From NCBI RefSeq assembly GCF_014850975.1, contig NZ_JACXST010000003.1, positions 1,302,001 through 1,366,000 of the forward strand: DNA of 64,000 bases. The letters run 5' to 3'. Below the pieces are notes generated by a model that was not told the DNA's origin, did not search any database, and saw nothing but the letters and a program-made list of their open reading frames with translations. This DNA comes from Methylomonas fluvii. GTDB taxonomy: Bacteria; Pseudomonadota; Gammaproteobacteria; Methylococcales; Methylomonadaceae. Position numbers and translations under genes: made by a program. Positions 56,280 to 64,000 of the stretch are shown piece after piece; the stretch's first letter is position 1; each line of letters opens with the position of its first letter.

Positions 56280-57107
56280 TTAATTATCCACACACTGCAA
56301 TGCGACCCGACGATTTAAGGCCTGGCCCTCTTTGGTATCGTTCGGCGCCGCCGGATTTCTCATGCCTTCCGATGCGGTGAAGATGGCTGTTGAGCCGATA
56401 CCTTTGGCGACCAACAGTTTTTTAACGGCATTGGCCCGCGTCAAGCCCAACTGCACATTGGCGGCATCGCTACCCAAATTGCAGGTATGTCCGGTCAGCT
56501 TTATCCGCTTTTGGCAGCCTTTGGCGGCGCTCAATAGTTCGTTGCTGCTGTTTGCTGATTCCGACGTTAATTTGCTGGAATCAAATTTGAAATACACGGT
56601 AAAAGACGGCGCGCCAGAGGTTTGCGCCGCACTATCCGGTGAGGCTTTGGGAATACCCGCCGCCGTCGGCTCAGTAGGTAACTCAGGCAGCGGGTCCGAT
56701 GTTTGCGGATTGTCATTGCCGGATGCCGACTGTTGCGCGTCTTGATTCGCAGCAATCGATTGATCCGGTTTAGCCTCGGCAAGCAAGGTTGGAGCCGCTT
56801 CTGTTGAGGGCTTCGGCGCTTGGGTATCGGGGGTTGCCGGCTCAGGACTGATGACTGGTGTTGCCTGTTTATTCAAGGCTACGGTCTGGCTAATGGCTGC
56901 CGGCTTTTGCGCTAAATCAGGCACTAATACCGCCACCACGGCCAGCAAACCCATCACGCCAAGCAACCACGGCACATGTCGGCGCAAGGGTTTTTTAAAG
57001 GTTTTGTCTGATTTGCCTTGCGGGTCGCCGGCACTCTTCCGCGCTTTGTCCGTAGACGGAATAATGCCATCCAGGCCGTCGTGATCGAGTGATCGAGGTT
57101 TTTTCAT
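56280..57107 (-). CDS. Inner-membrane-anchored OmpA-domain protein
   Basis: This 275-aa protein has a basic cytoplasmic N-terminus, one membrane helix (about residues 47-65: WLLGVMGLLAVVAVLVPDLA) and a long Pro/Ala/Glu/Thr-rich linker. The OmpA-like peptidoglycan-binding domain (about 165-272) has VYFKFDSSKL, LTGHTCNLGSDAANVQLGLTRANAVKKLLVAKGI and GQALNRRVAL. Asp replaced by Thr-Cys in the usual TGHTD motif is a notable change. It begins a leftward operon with V4R and roadblock genes, suggesting a cell-wall-linked localisation module. Confidence 0.88.
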   Translation of the reverse strand: MKKPRSLDHDGLDGIIPSTDKARKSAGDPQGKSDKTFKKPLRRHVPWLLGVMGLLAVVAVLVPDLAQKPAAISQTVALNKQATPVISPEPATPDTQAPKPSTEAAPTLLAEAKPDQSIAANQDAQQSASGNDNPQTSDPLPELPTEPTAAGIPKASPDSAAQTSGAPSFTVYFKFDSSKLTSESANSSNELLSAAKGCQKRIKLTGHTCNLGSDAANVQLGLTRANAVKKLLVAKGIGSTAIFTASEGMRNPAAPNDTKEGQALNRRVALQCVDN

Positions 57108-57435
57108 GGAATTCCCTTAAGTTCCGTTTGCCAGAAGCCTGCTGAATAGTTGCAGGGATAGTGTGAGCAGGCACCGACTTAAATTTGTTGGGCTATCATA
57201 TGCAAGTTTCCCTGCAGAATCAAAATTGATGCTGGTTCAAATAATTAAATCTTAGGATTTGACACTGAACTACTTCAGTGAACCCTGAAACCGACCTGAT
57301 CCAGTAATCGAAAACTTGCGAATTTAATGATGATTCGCATCAACTTCGCTACACTGCATATTGACGATTGCAAGGAAAGCAAGCCTGCTCAAGCAAGGAT
57401 GACCAACATCCTGACATCGATTTCGAGAATCCGTT
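57108..57435. other. Divergent promoter region
   Basis: These 328 bp separate the leftward OmpA operon from the rightward EAL gene. No small gene, repeat or clear operator is visible. The sequence is AT-richer than its flanks and presumably holds both promoters. Confidence 0.5.
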
Positions 57436-58230
57436 ATGCCAGAAAAAACCGCGCCAAATTCCCCACAGACCAACACCAATACCGACCTACCCAGTTGTAA
57501 CCGTTGCCGAGACCTGGAGGAACTGGATTTCGACTTTAGTTTTGCTTATCAACCCATCGTCAATTTTTTTGCCCGAACCATTTTTGCCCACGAAGCGCTG
57601 GTGCGCGGCGTTAACGGTGAATCGGCCGCATCGATACTAGCCAAAGTCACCGATGCCAACCGCTATCGCTTCGACCAAAACTGCCGGATTAAAGCCGTGG
57701 AAGGCGCAGCGAGGTTGGGTATCCAAGAGTTTGTGTCGATTAATTTCATGCCGAATGCGGTTTACCAACCCGAAGCCTGCATCCGCTCGACTTTTGAAGC
57801 GGCACATCGCTACAACTTTTCCAAGGACCGCATCATTTTCGAAGTAATCGAAGGCGAGGATGTTTCCGACCGTCCGCATTTAATTAATATATTCACCGAA
57901 TACCGGCGCTTCGGTTTTAAAACCGCTATCGACGATTTCGGCGCGGGCTACGCCGGTCTGAACCTGCTCGCCGAATTCCAGCCGGATGTGCTGAAACTGG
58001 ACATGGATTTGGTGCGCGACATCAATCTCAGCAAGCCCAAGCAGGCGATTGTCGCCGGGGTTGTGCAAATCTGCCGCGAACTGGGCATCGAAGTGCTGGC
58101 GGAAGGCATTGAAACCAAGGCCGAGCGAGATTTTCTGCTGGGCTGCGGCGTCACGCTATTTCAAGGCTACCTGTTCTGCAAACCGACATTTCAGGCTATC
58201 GGCCAAATCAATCCGGACGCCTGGTCTTAA
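57436..58230 (+). CDS. Stand-alone EAL domain protein
   Basis: This 264-aa cytoplasmic protein is almost entirely an EAL phosphodiesterase-type domain (about 35-258) with FAYQPIVNFFARTIFAHEALVRG, SINFMPNAVY, FEVIEGE, DDFGAGYAGLNLL and EVLAEGIET. The catalytic EAL and DDFG residues are present, so c-di-GMP hydrolysis is plausible. The sequence resembles the EAL half of BLUF-EAL proteins. It is divergent from the OmpA-V4R-roadblock operon. Confidence 0.9.
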   Translation: MPEKTAPNSPQTNTNTDLPSCNRCRDLEELDFDFSFAYQPIVNFFARTIFAHEALVRGVNGESAASILAKVTDANRYRFDQNCRIKAVEGAARLGIQEFVSINFMPNAVYQPEACIRSTFEAAHRYNFSKDRIIFEVIEGEDVSDRPHLINIFTEYRRFGFKTAIDDFGAGYAGLNLLAEFQPDVLKLDMDLVRDINLSKPKQAIVAGVVQICRELGIEVLAEGIETKAERDFLLGCGVTLFQGYLFCKPTFQAIGQINPDAWS

Positions 58231-58246
58231 CGGCAAACCCGCTACC

Positions 58247-59329
58247 TTAAAACTTGACCGCCCGGCGCTTGGCGCCCCAATCGCCGGGTAAAGGGTTAAA
58301 CACGCCGGCACAAGAACGTCCGCAAAACCGGCAGTTACCGGCGGCGTCCAAATTCCAATCGGATAATTCGTACCAATCGCGGCCGATCAAAATTTTCCCG
58401 CAACCGTGGCAATAAGTGCTCTCCGCCGACTTGTCGTGAACATTGCCAACATAGGCGTAACGCACGCCATTTTTCAAGGCAATGCCGCGCGCCAGCAATA
58501 ATGTGGATCGCGGCGTGTGCGGGGTATCCGTCATTTTCCAATCCGGATGAAACGCGGTGAAATGCATGGGCACATCCGGACCTAGATGCTCGACCACCCA
58601 TTGGGTCATGGCTTCCAATTCCGTCTCGGAATCGTTGGCGCCGGGAATCAGCAGTGTGGTCAACTCCAACCAAACCGGGGTTTCGTGTTTTAAATACTGC
58701 AGCGTTTCCAGCACCGCTTGCAGATGGCCACCGGTGATCTTGTGGTAAAAATCTTCGGAGAAGGCTTTTAAATCGACATTGGCCGCGTCCATGTAGCGGT
58801 AAAACTCGGCGCGGGGTTCCGCGCAGACATAACCGGCCGTGACCACCACAGATTTCAAACCCAGCTCCCGACAGGCTTGAGCCGTATCGATGGCGTATTC
58901 GTGGAAAACCACCGGATCGTTGTAGGTATAGGCGACGCTGCTGCAAGCGTGCTCCAGTGCGGCTCGGGCTATTGCTTCCGGCTCGGCCCGGCTCATCAGC
59001 GTGTCCATCTCCCGCGACTTGCTGATGTCCCAATTCTGGCAAAACTTGCAGGCTAAATTGCAGCCGGCGGTGCCGAAAGAAAAAATCGGCGTGCCGGGTA
59101 GAAAATGGTTTAACGGCTTTTTCTCGATGGGATCGATAGCAAAACCGCTGGAGCGGCCGTAACTGGTCATCACGATTTGGTCATGCAGATTCTGCCGCAC
59201 AAAGCACAAGCCGCGTTGGCCTTCATGCAATTTGCAAAAGCGCGGACACAAGTCGCACTGCACCTTACCGTCGGCCAAGACATGCCAATAACGGGTGGCG
59301 GCGGTATCCGCACTGAGTAAAGTAGTCAT
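58247..59329 (-). CDS. amrS: AmmeMemoRadiSam system radical SAM enzyme
   Basis: This 360-aa radical SAM protein has the cluster C90-x3-C94-x2-C97 (FGTAGCNLACKFCQNWDIS). Additional Cys pairs lie at the N-terminus (CDLCPRFC) and C-terminus (CHGCGK, CRFCGRSC), and GADVP/TAFHPDWKM motifs are typical of this family of PflA-like proteins. It is one of three proteins that co-occur in bacteria and archaea as the AmmeMemoRadiSam system, whose substrate is not firmly known. It is encoded divergently from amrB and amrA. Confidence 0.9.
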   Translation of the reverse strand: MTTLLSADTAATRYWHVLADGKVQCDLCPRFCKLHEGQRGLCFVRQNLHDQIVMTSYGRSSGFAIDPIEKKPLNHFLPGTPIFSFGTAGCNLACKFCQNWDISKSREMDTLMSRAEPEAIARAALEHACSSVAYTYNDPVVFHEYAIDTAQACRELGLKSVVVTAGYVCAEPRAEFYRYMDAANVDLKAFSEDFYHKITGGHLQAVLETLQYLKHETPVWLELTTLLIPGANDSETELEAMTQWVVEHLGPDVPMHFTAFHPDWKMTDTPHTPRSTLLLARGIALKNGVRYAYVGNVHDKSAESTYCHGCGKILIGRDWYELSDWNLDAAGNCRFCGRSCAGVFNPLPGDWGAKRRAVKF

Positions 59330-59483
59330 GGCGATGCTCCTTGAACCCCAAGCTAAAAATCGGGTCGTTATCGGCGAGAGTTAGCAGTAGAATAAACCCT
59401 AGGCGAGCGGGGTATTCAATTTTTTGATGCGCAGCTATCGCCCGGCCTCTGATCGTATTAAAACTTTAAAAAAGGATCAGCGC

Positions 59484-60263
59484 ATGAACAGAAAACCCGC
59501 CGTCGCAGGACAGTTTTATCCGGCCCACCCCCAACAACTCCATGACGCGGTGTCCGGCTATTTGCAGGACGTACGTCCCACCGGCAAAGTGCCCAAAGCC
59601 ATGATCGTGCCACACGCCGGATACGTTTATTCCGGGCCGATAGCCGCTAGCGCTTACGCCCGTTTAAAGCCGGCAGCTGCCACCATCACCCGCGTGGTAT
59701 TGATCGGCCCTTCGCATCGCGTGGCGTTTCGCGGCTTGGCAGTCAGTAGAACTCAGGCTTACACCACCCCGCTCGGTGATGTTGAGGTAGATAAAGTCGC
59801 TATCGAAACCTTACTGAGGTTGCCGTTTGTGGAATACATCGAGCAAGCCCACACCCTGGAACACAGCCTGGAAGTGCATCTGCCGTTTCTGCAATCGGTT
59901 TTACAGCAATTCACGCTGGTCCCCATCGTGGCCGGCGACGCCAGTCCCGAACAAGTCAGCCAGGCTCTGGAGCTGTTATGGGGCGGCGATGACACCTTGC
60001 TGGTGGTCAGCTCCGATCTCAGCCATTACCACGACTACGACACCGCCAAACGTCTGGATCAAGCGACCAGCCGGATGATAGAGCAGTTGCAATACAATGA
60101 AATTTGCGGCGAGGCCGCCTGCGGCAAGGTGCCGGTCAATGGCTTGCTGAAGCTACTGAAACAAAAAGGCCTGTCTATTAAAACCATAGATCTGCGCAAT
60201 TCCGGCGATACGGCCGGCAACAAACAGCAAGTGGTGGGATACGGTGCCTATGTCGTTGACTGA
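59484..60263 (+). CDS. amrB: AmmeMemoRadiSam system protein B (MEMO-like)
   Basis: This 259-aa protein is homologous to the eukaryotic MEMO1 family: KPAVAGQFYPAHP, MIVPHAGYVYSGPIAASAY, LIGPSHRVAFRGLAVS, LEHSLEVHLPFLQSVL and SSDLSHYHDYDTA. The conserved His/Asp residues form the presumed metal site. The ATG at 59484 has AAAGGA upstream and begins the conserved MNRKPAVAG. It overlaps the amrA gene by 14 bases. Confidence 0.92.
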   Translation: MNRKPAVAGQFYPAHPQQLHDAVSGYLQDVRPTGKVPKAMIVPHAGYVYSGPIAASAYARLKPAAATITRVVLIGPSHRVAFRGLAVSRTQAYTTPLGDVEVDKVAIETLLRLPFVEYIEQAHTLEHSLEVHLPFLQSVLQQFTLVPIVAGDASPEQVSQALELLWGGDDTLLVVSSDLSHYHDYDTAKRLDQATSRMIEQLQYNEICGEAACGKVPVNGLLKLLKQKGLSIKTIDLRNSGDTAGNKQQVVGYGAYVVD

Positions 60264-60807
60264 AACCTGGCAAAATCGCTTGCTGGCCCTAGCCCGGCAA
60301 TCCATAGCCCATGGCTTGCAAACCGGTCGGCCGTTACCGGTCGATTTGGATGCTTATCCAGCGGAATTGCGCGAAATCCGCGCGACTTTCGTCACGCTGG
60401 AACGCCGTGGCCAATTGCGCGGTTGTATCGGCATGCTGGAAGCGGTAAGACCTCTAGCGGACGATGTGGCCGAAAATGCTTTTGCGGCAGCGTTCCGGGA
60501 CCCGCGCTTTCCACCATTGGCCGCTGGTGAACTGGCCGATCTTGATTTACATATTTCCGTGCTTAGCCCCGCCGTAGCGCTGACATTTAAATCCGAAGCG
60601 GATCTTATCGCGCAACTTCGCCCCGGCATAGACGGCATCATCTTGCAGGAAGGCGGCCGGCGCGGCACCTTTCTGCCCTCGGTGTGGGAGGATTTACCCG
60701 ATCCCACCCAGTTTTTACAACACCTAAAACAAAAGGCCGGTTTACCCGCGGCCTATTGGTCGGACACGATACAAGCCTATCGCTATACCACCGAGATGTT
60801 CGGCTAA
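60250..60807 (+). CDS. amrA: AmmeMemoRadiSam system protein A (AMMECR1 family)
   Basis: This 185-aa AMMECR1-domain protein has signatures TFVTLERRGQLRGCIGMLEA, AENAFAAAFRDPRFPPL, DLHISVLSPA and EGGRRGTFLPSVWEDLPDP. It overlaps amrB by 14 bases, so the two are translationally coupled. A GTG six bases upstream is an alternative start. Together with amrS and amrB it completes the three-protein set. Confidence 0.93.
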   Translation: MSLTETWQNRLLALARQSIAHGLQTGRPLPVDLDAYPAELREIRATFVTLERRGQLRGCIGMLEAVRPLADDVAENAFAAAFRDPRFPPLAAGELADLDLHISVLSPAVALTFKSEADLIAQLRPGIDGIILQEGGRRGTFLPSVWEDLPDPTQFLQHLKQKAGLPAAYWSDTIQAYRYTTEMFG

Positions 60808-61011
60808 CTATCAAGCGTTTCGAGCGCCGCCAACCCAAGTAAATCCTGCCCTGGCGGCCTTTGATCTTGTCCCAAACCGGCAACGAACATTATAATAGCG
60901 GTATTTTCGACTGATCCGGGCCCAGAGTTTCCTGCAACGCGCCTTTATTTTGCGCGCTGAAATCGACATGCCAAAGCCGATCAACCCTCTTCTTCATTCC
61001 TGGTATCACTA

Positions 61012-62478
61012 ATGAAAAATCAAAATTACAAACCTTGCGACCTGGTGATTTACGGCGCATTGGGTGACCTATCGAAACGAAAGTTACTGATTTCGTTGTA
61101 TCGTCTGGAAAAATCCAATTTGCTGGAAGCCGATACCCGCATTATCGGCGTTGATCGGCTGGATGAAACCAGCGAAGGCTTCGTCCAAGTTGCGCATAAC
61201 AGCCTGAAATCGTTCTTAAACAAAGAGATAAACACCGAAATCTGGGACCGGCTGTCGCAAAGATTATCGTACTTAAAAATCGACCTGACTCAACCGGAGC
61301 AATATCTGCAGTTGAATGCTGCGGTCGATCCGGAAAAACGGGTGATGGTCAACTATTTTGCCGTGGCGCCGTTTCTATTCAAAAGCATCTGCCAGGGTTT
61401 GCAAAGCTGCGGCGTATTGACCGCCGAATCGCGGATGGTCATGGAAAAACCCATCGGCCACGACTTGAAGTCTTCCAAGGAGATCAACGACGTCGTCGAA
61501 GAAGTCTTCCAGGAAGATCAGGTCTACCGTATCGACCACTACCTGGGCAAAGAAACGGTATTGAACCTGCTGGCCCTGCGTTTCGCCAATTCCATTTTTA
61601 CCACCAACTGGAACCACAACACCATCGATCATATCCAGATCACAGTGGGTGAAGACATCGGCATCGAAGGCCGCTGGGAATACTTCGATAAAACCGGCCA
61701 GCTGCGCGACATGCTGCAAAACCACTTGCTGCAAATTCTGACCTTCGTAGCGATGGAACCGCCAGCCGATCTGGAAGCGGAAAGCATCCACATGGAAAAA
61801 ATCAAGGTGTTGAAAGCCTTGCGGCCGATTACCGTGCGTAATGTCGAGGAAAAAACCGTGCGCGGCCAATACACCACCGGCTTCATTAAAGGTGCGGCGG
61901 TGCCGGGTTACCTGGAAGAGGAAGGTGCCAACAAAGAAAGCACCACCGAAAGCTTCGTGGCGATCCGGGTGGACATCGACAACTGGCGCTGGGCCGGCGT
62001 ACCGTTTTATATGCGCACCGGCAAACGCATGCCCAATAAACGTACCGAAATCGTCGTCAACTTCAAACAATTGCCGCACAATATCTTCAAAGACAGCTTC
62101 CGCGATTTGCCGGCCAACAAATTGGTGATTCATTTGCAGCCCAACGAAGGCGTGGACGTCGTGATGTTGAATAAGGTGCCGGGTATCGACGGTAATATCA
62201 AATTGCAACAAACCAAGCTGGACTTGAGTTTTTCGGAAACCTTCAAGAAAAACAGTATCTTCGGCGGCTATGAAAAACTGATTCTGGAAGCCCTGCGCGG
62301 CAACACGACACTGTTTTTAAGCCGCGAGGAAATCGAACAAGCCTGGGCCTGGGTCGATTCGATCCAAGACGCCTGGGCGCAAAACCACAGTGCTCCAAAA
62401 TCTTACCCGGCTGGCAGCTGGGGGCCGATTGCCTCCGTGGCATTATTGGCCCGCGACGGCCGTGCCTGGGAAGAGTAA
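61012..62478 (+). CDS. zwf: Glucose-6-phosphate 1-dehydrogenase
   Basis: This 488-aa enzyme oxidises glucose-6-phosphate to 6-phosphogluconolactone with NAD(P)+. The Rossmann motif is VIYGALGDLSKRKL (residues 12-25), the active-site signature is VYRIDHYLGKE, and the length is normal. It starts a zwf-pgl-edd run that feeds the Entner-Doudoroff route and supplies NADPH. In methanotrophs with the ribulose monophosphate cycle, the same enzymes serve sugar-phosphate cleavage or oxidation. Confidence 0.96.
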   Translation: MKNQNYKPCDLVIYGALGDLSKRKLLISLYRLEKSNLLEADTRIIGVDRLDETSEGFVQVAHNSLKSFLNKEINTEIWDRLSQRLSYLKIDLTQPEQYLQLNAAVDPEKRVMVNYFAVAPFLFKSICQGLQSCGVLTAESRMVMEKPIGHDLKSSKEINDVVEEVFQEDQVYRIDHYLGKETVLNLLALRFANSIFTTNWNHNTIDHIQITVGEDIGIEGRWEYFDKTGQLRDMLQNHLLQILTFVAMEPPADLEAESIHMEKIKVLKALRPITVRNVEEKTVRGQYTTGFIKGAAVPGYLEEEGANKESTTESFVAIRVDIDNWRWAGVPFYMRTGKRMPNKRTEIVVNFKQLPHNIFKDSFRDLPANKLVIHLQPNEGVDVVMLNKVPGIDGNIKLQQTKLDLSFSETFKKNSIFGGYEKLILEALRGNTTLFLSREEIEQAWAWVDSIQDAWAQNHSAPKSYPAGSWGPIASVALLARDGRAWEE

Positions 62479-62509
62479 TTTATCTGTATCCATCACGAGA
62501 ACAACGAAC

Positions 62510-63220
62510 ATGGTTAGAGAATTTTTTTTCGAACAACGTAGCCACCTGTTTACCGCATTGGTTGCCGAATGCCAGGATGTTTTGTCCGAAGCCGTCAGCA
62601 AACACGGTCAAGCCACTTTATTGGTGTCCGGCGGCAGCACCCCTGCCCCGCTTTATGAAGCTTTGTCCAAATCCGATTTGAATTGGAAAAAAATCAAGGT
62701 GGCATTGGTAGATGAACGCTGGGTGGACAATCAACACAGCGCCAGCAACGAAGCTTTGATTCGCCGCAGCCTGTTAATCAACAACGCCAAAAACGTTGAG
62801 TTTATCGGCATGAAAACCCCGGCAGCCAAGGCCAAGCAAGGTCAGGCCGAAACCGAAGCCCGTTACGCCAAACTGCCGCAACCTTTCACGCTGAGCATCG
62901 TCGGCATGGGCCCGGACGGCCATACTGCTTCGCTGTTTCCGCACGCTGAAGGGCTGGCCAACGCATTGAGCGAGGACAATCAAAATCTGACCGCGGCCAT
63001 TACCGCCATTCAGAGCGAAGTGACCGGTGCCAATACGGAACGCCTGACCCTCACCCGCAGCGCCTTATTAAAGTCGGAACGCATCGTGATTTTGTTTACC
63101 GGCGAAGATAAGTTGGCGGTATTCAACAGCGCCCAGAAACCGGGCCCAGTAGAGGACATGCCGATCCGGGCCTTGTTGAATCAGGAAGACGTGCCGGTGG
63201 AATTGTACTGGGCACCTTAG
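62510..63220 (+). CDS. pgl: 6-phosphogluconolactonase
   Basis: This 236-aa enzyme hydrolyses 6-phosphogluconolactone. The family motifs are TLLVSGGSTPAPLYEAL, KVALVDERWV and IVGMGPDGHTASLFPHAEGL. The ATG at 62510 starts 31 bases after zwf; an in-frame ATG at 62390 would lie inside zwf. It is co-transcribed with zwf and probably edd. Confidence 0.94.
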   Translation: MVREFFFEQRSHLFTALVAECQDVLSEAVSKHGQATLLVSGGSTPAPLYEALSKSDLNWKKIKVALVDERWVDNQHSASNEALIRRSLLINNAKNVEFIGMKTPAAKAKQGQAETEARYAKLPQPFTLSIVGMGPDGHTASLFPHAEGLANALSEDNQNLTAAITAIQSEVTGANTERLTLTRSALLKSERIVILFTGEDKLAVFNSAQKPGPVEDMPIRALLNQEDVPVELYWAP

Positions 63221-63324
63221 CCGCTTAATTTTAGGGTGGGTTAGACGCGCATAACCTGATCACTCTCGATTCCAAAACGCCGTTCGGCGCGTCGACACCA
63301 CCTATCTGCTGCCCTGGAGAGCTT

Positions 63325-64000
<676 letters not shown>

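Overview
The window looks like a chromosomal segment of a Gram-negative gammaproteobacterium. A methanotroph of the Methylococcales (Methylomonas-like) is my best guess. This rests on gene content: an Entner-Doudoroff zwf-pgl-edd run, a VPLPA/PEP-CTERM sorted exoprotein, six TonB-dependent receptors, several c-di-GMP proteins and an AmmeMemoRadiSam set. No taxonomic marker (rRNA, methane monooxygenase) is present. I see no tRNA, rRNA, CRISPR array, transposase or phage gene.

Layout. 0-8 kb: a GGDEF-EAL gene broken by two one-base deletions, a DUF2076 protein, and a catalase-peroxidase with an export signal (katG) divergent from oxyR. 8-14.5 kb: a Fur-boxed iron block with hemP, tonB-exbB-exbD, a siderophore receptor, a PepSY protein and a small membrane protein. 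14.5-23 kb: a heme island with a heme receptor, an 82-aa protein, a PEP-CTERM exoprotein, hmuS, a HugZ-like heme oxygenase and hmuTUV. 23.6-24.6 kb: an AT-rich orphan gene with a 48-bp tandem repeat, one membrane helix and an SH3 domain. 24.9-27.1 kb: another siderophore receptor.

27.8-37.2 kb holds the most interesting block. It is a peptide-export and probably peptide-modification cluster on one strand: a CvaA-like HlyD adaptor, a JmjC/cupin-8 oxygenase, tandem double-glycine precursor genes (the first frameshifted), several tiny membrane proteins, an exported M16 protease and a CvaB-like C39-peptidase ABC transporter.

37-42 kb: a Fur-controlled Fiu/PiuA receptor with PiuB-like and PiuC/YbiX partners. 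42-54.5 kb: two receptors flank a signalling operon (YfiR, a three-PAS hybrid histidine kinase, a REC-PAS-GAF-GGDEF-EAL protein) plus a lipoprotein methyltransferase. 54.8-58.2 kb: an OmpA-V4R-roadblock-roadblock operon divergent from a stand-alone EAL gene. 58.2-60.8 kb: the AmmeMemoRadiSam genes. 61-64 kb: zwf, pgl and the start of edd, which runs off the window.

Two sequence-level themes cut across the genes. One is a dispersed element of about 105 bp with ATTAACCCGGCC-type inverted ends, in about eight intergenic copies. The other is a hairpin followed by a doubled GCC-N4-AGCC motif shortly upstream of several receptor genes. Gene assignments rest on motif recognition only; no database search was run.
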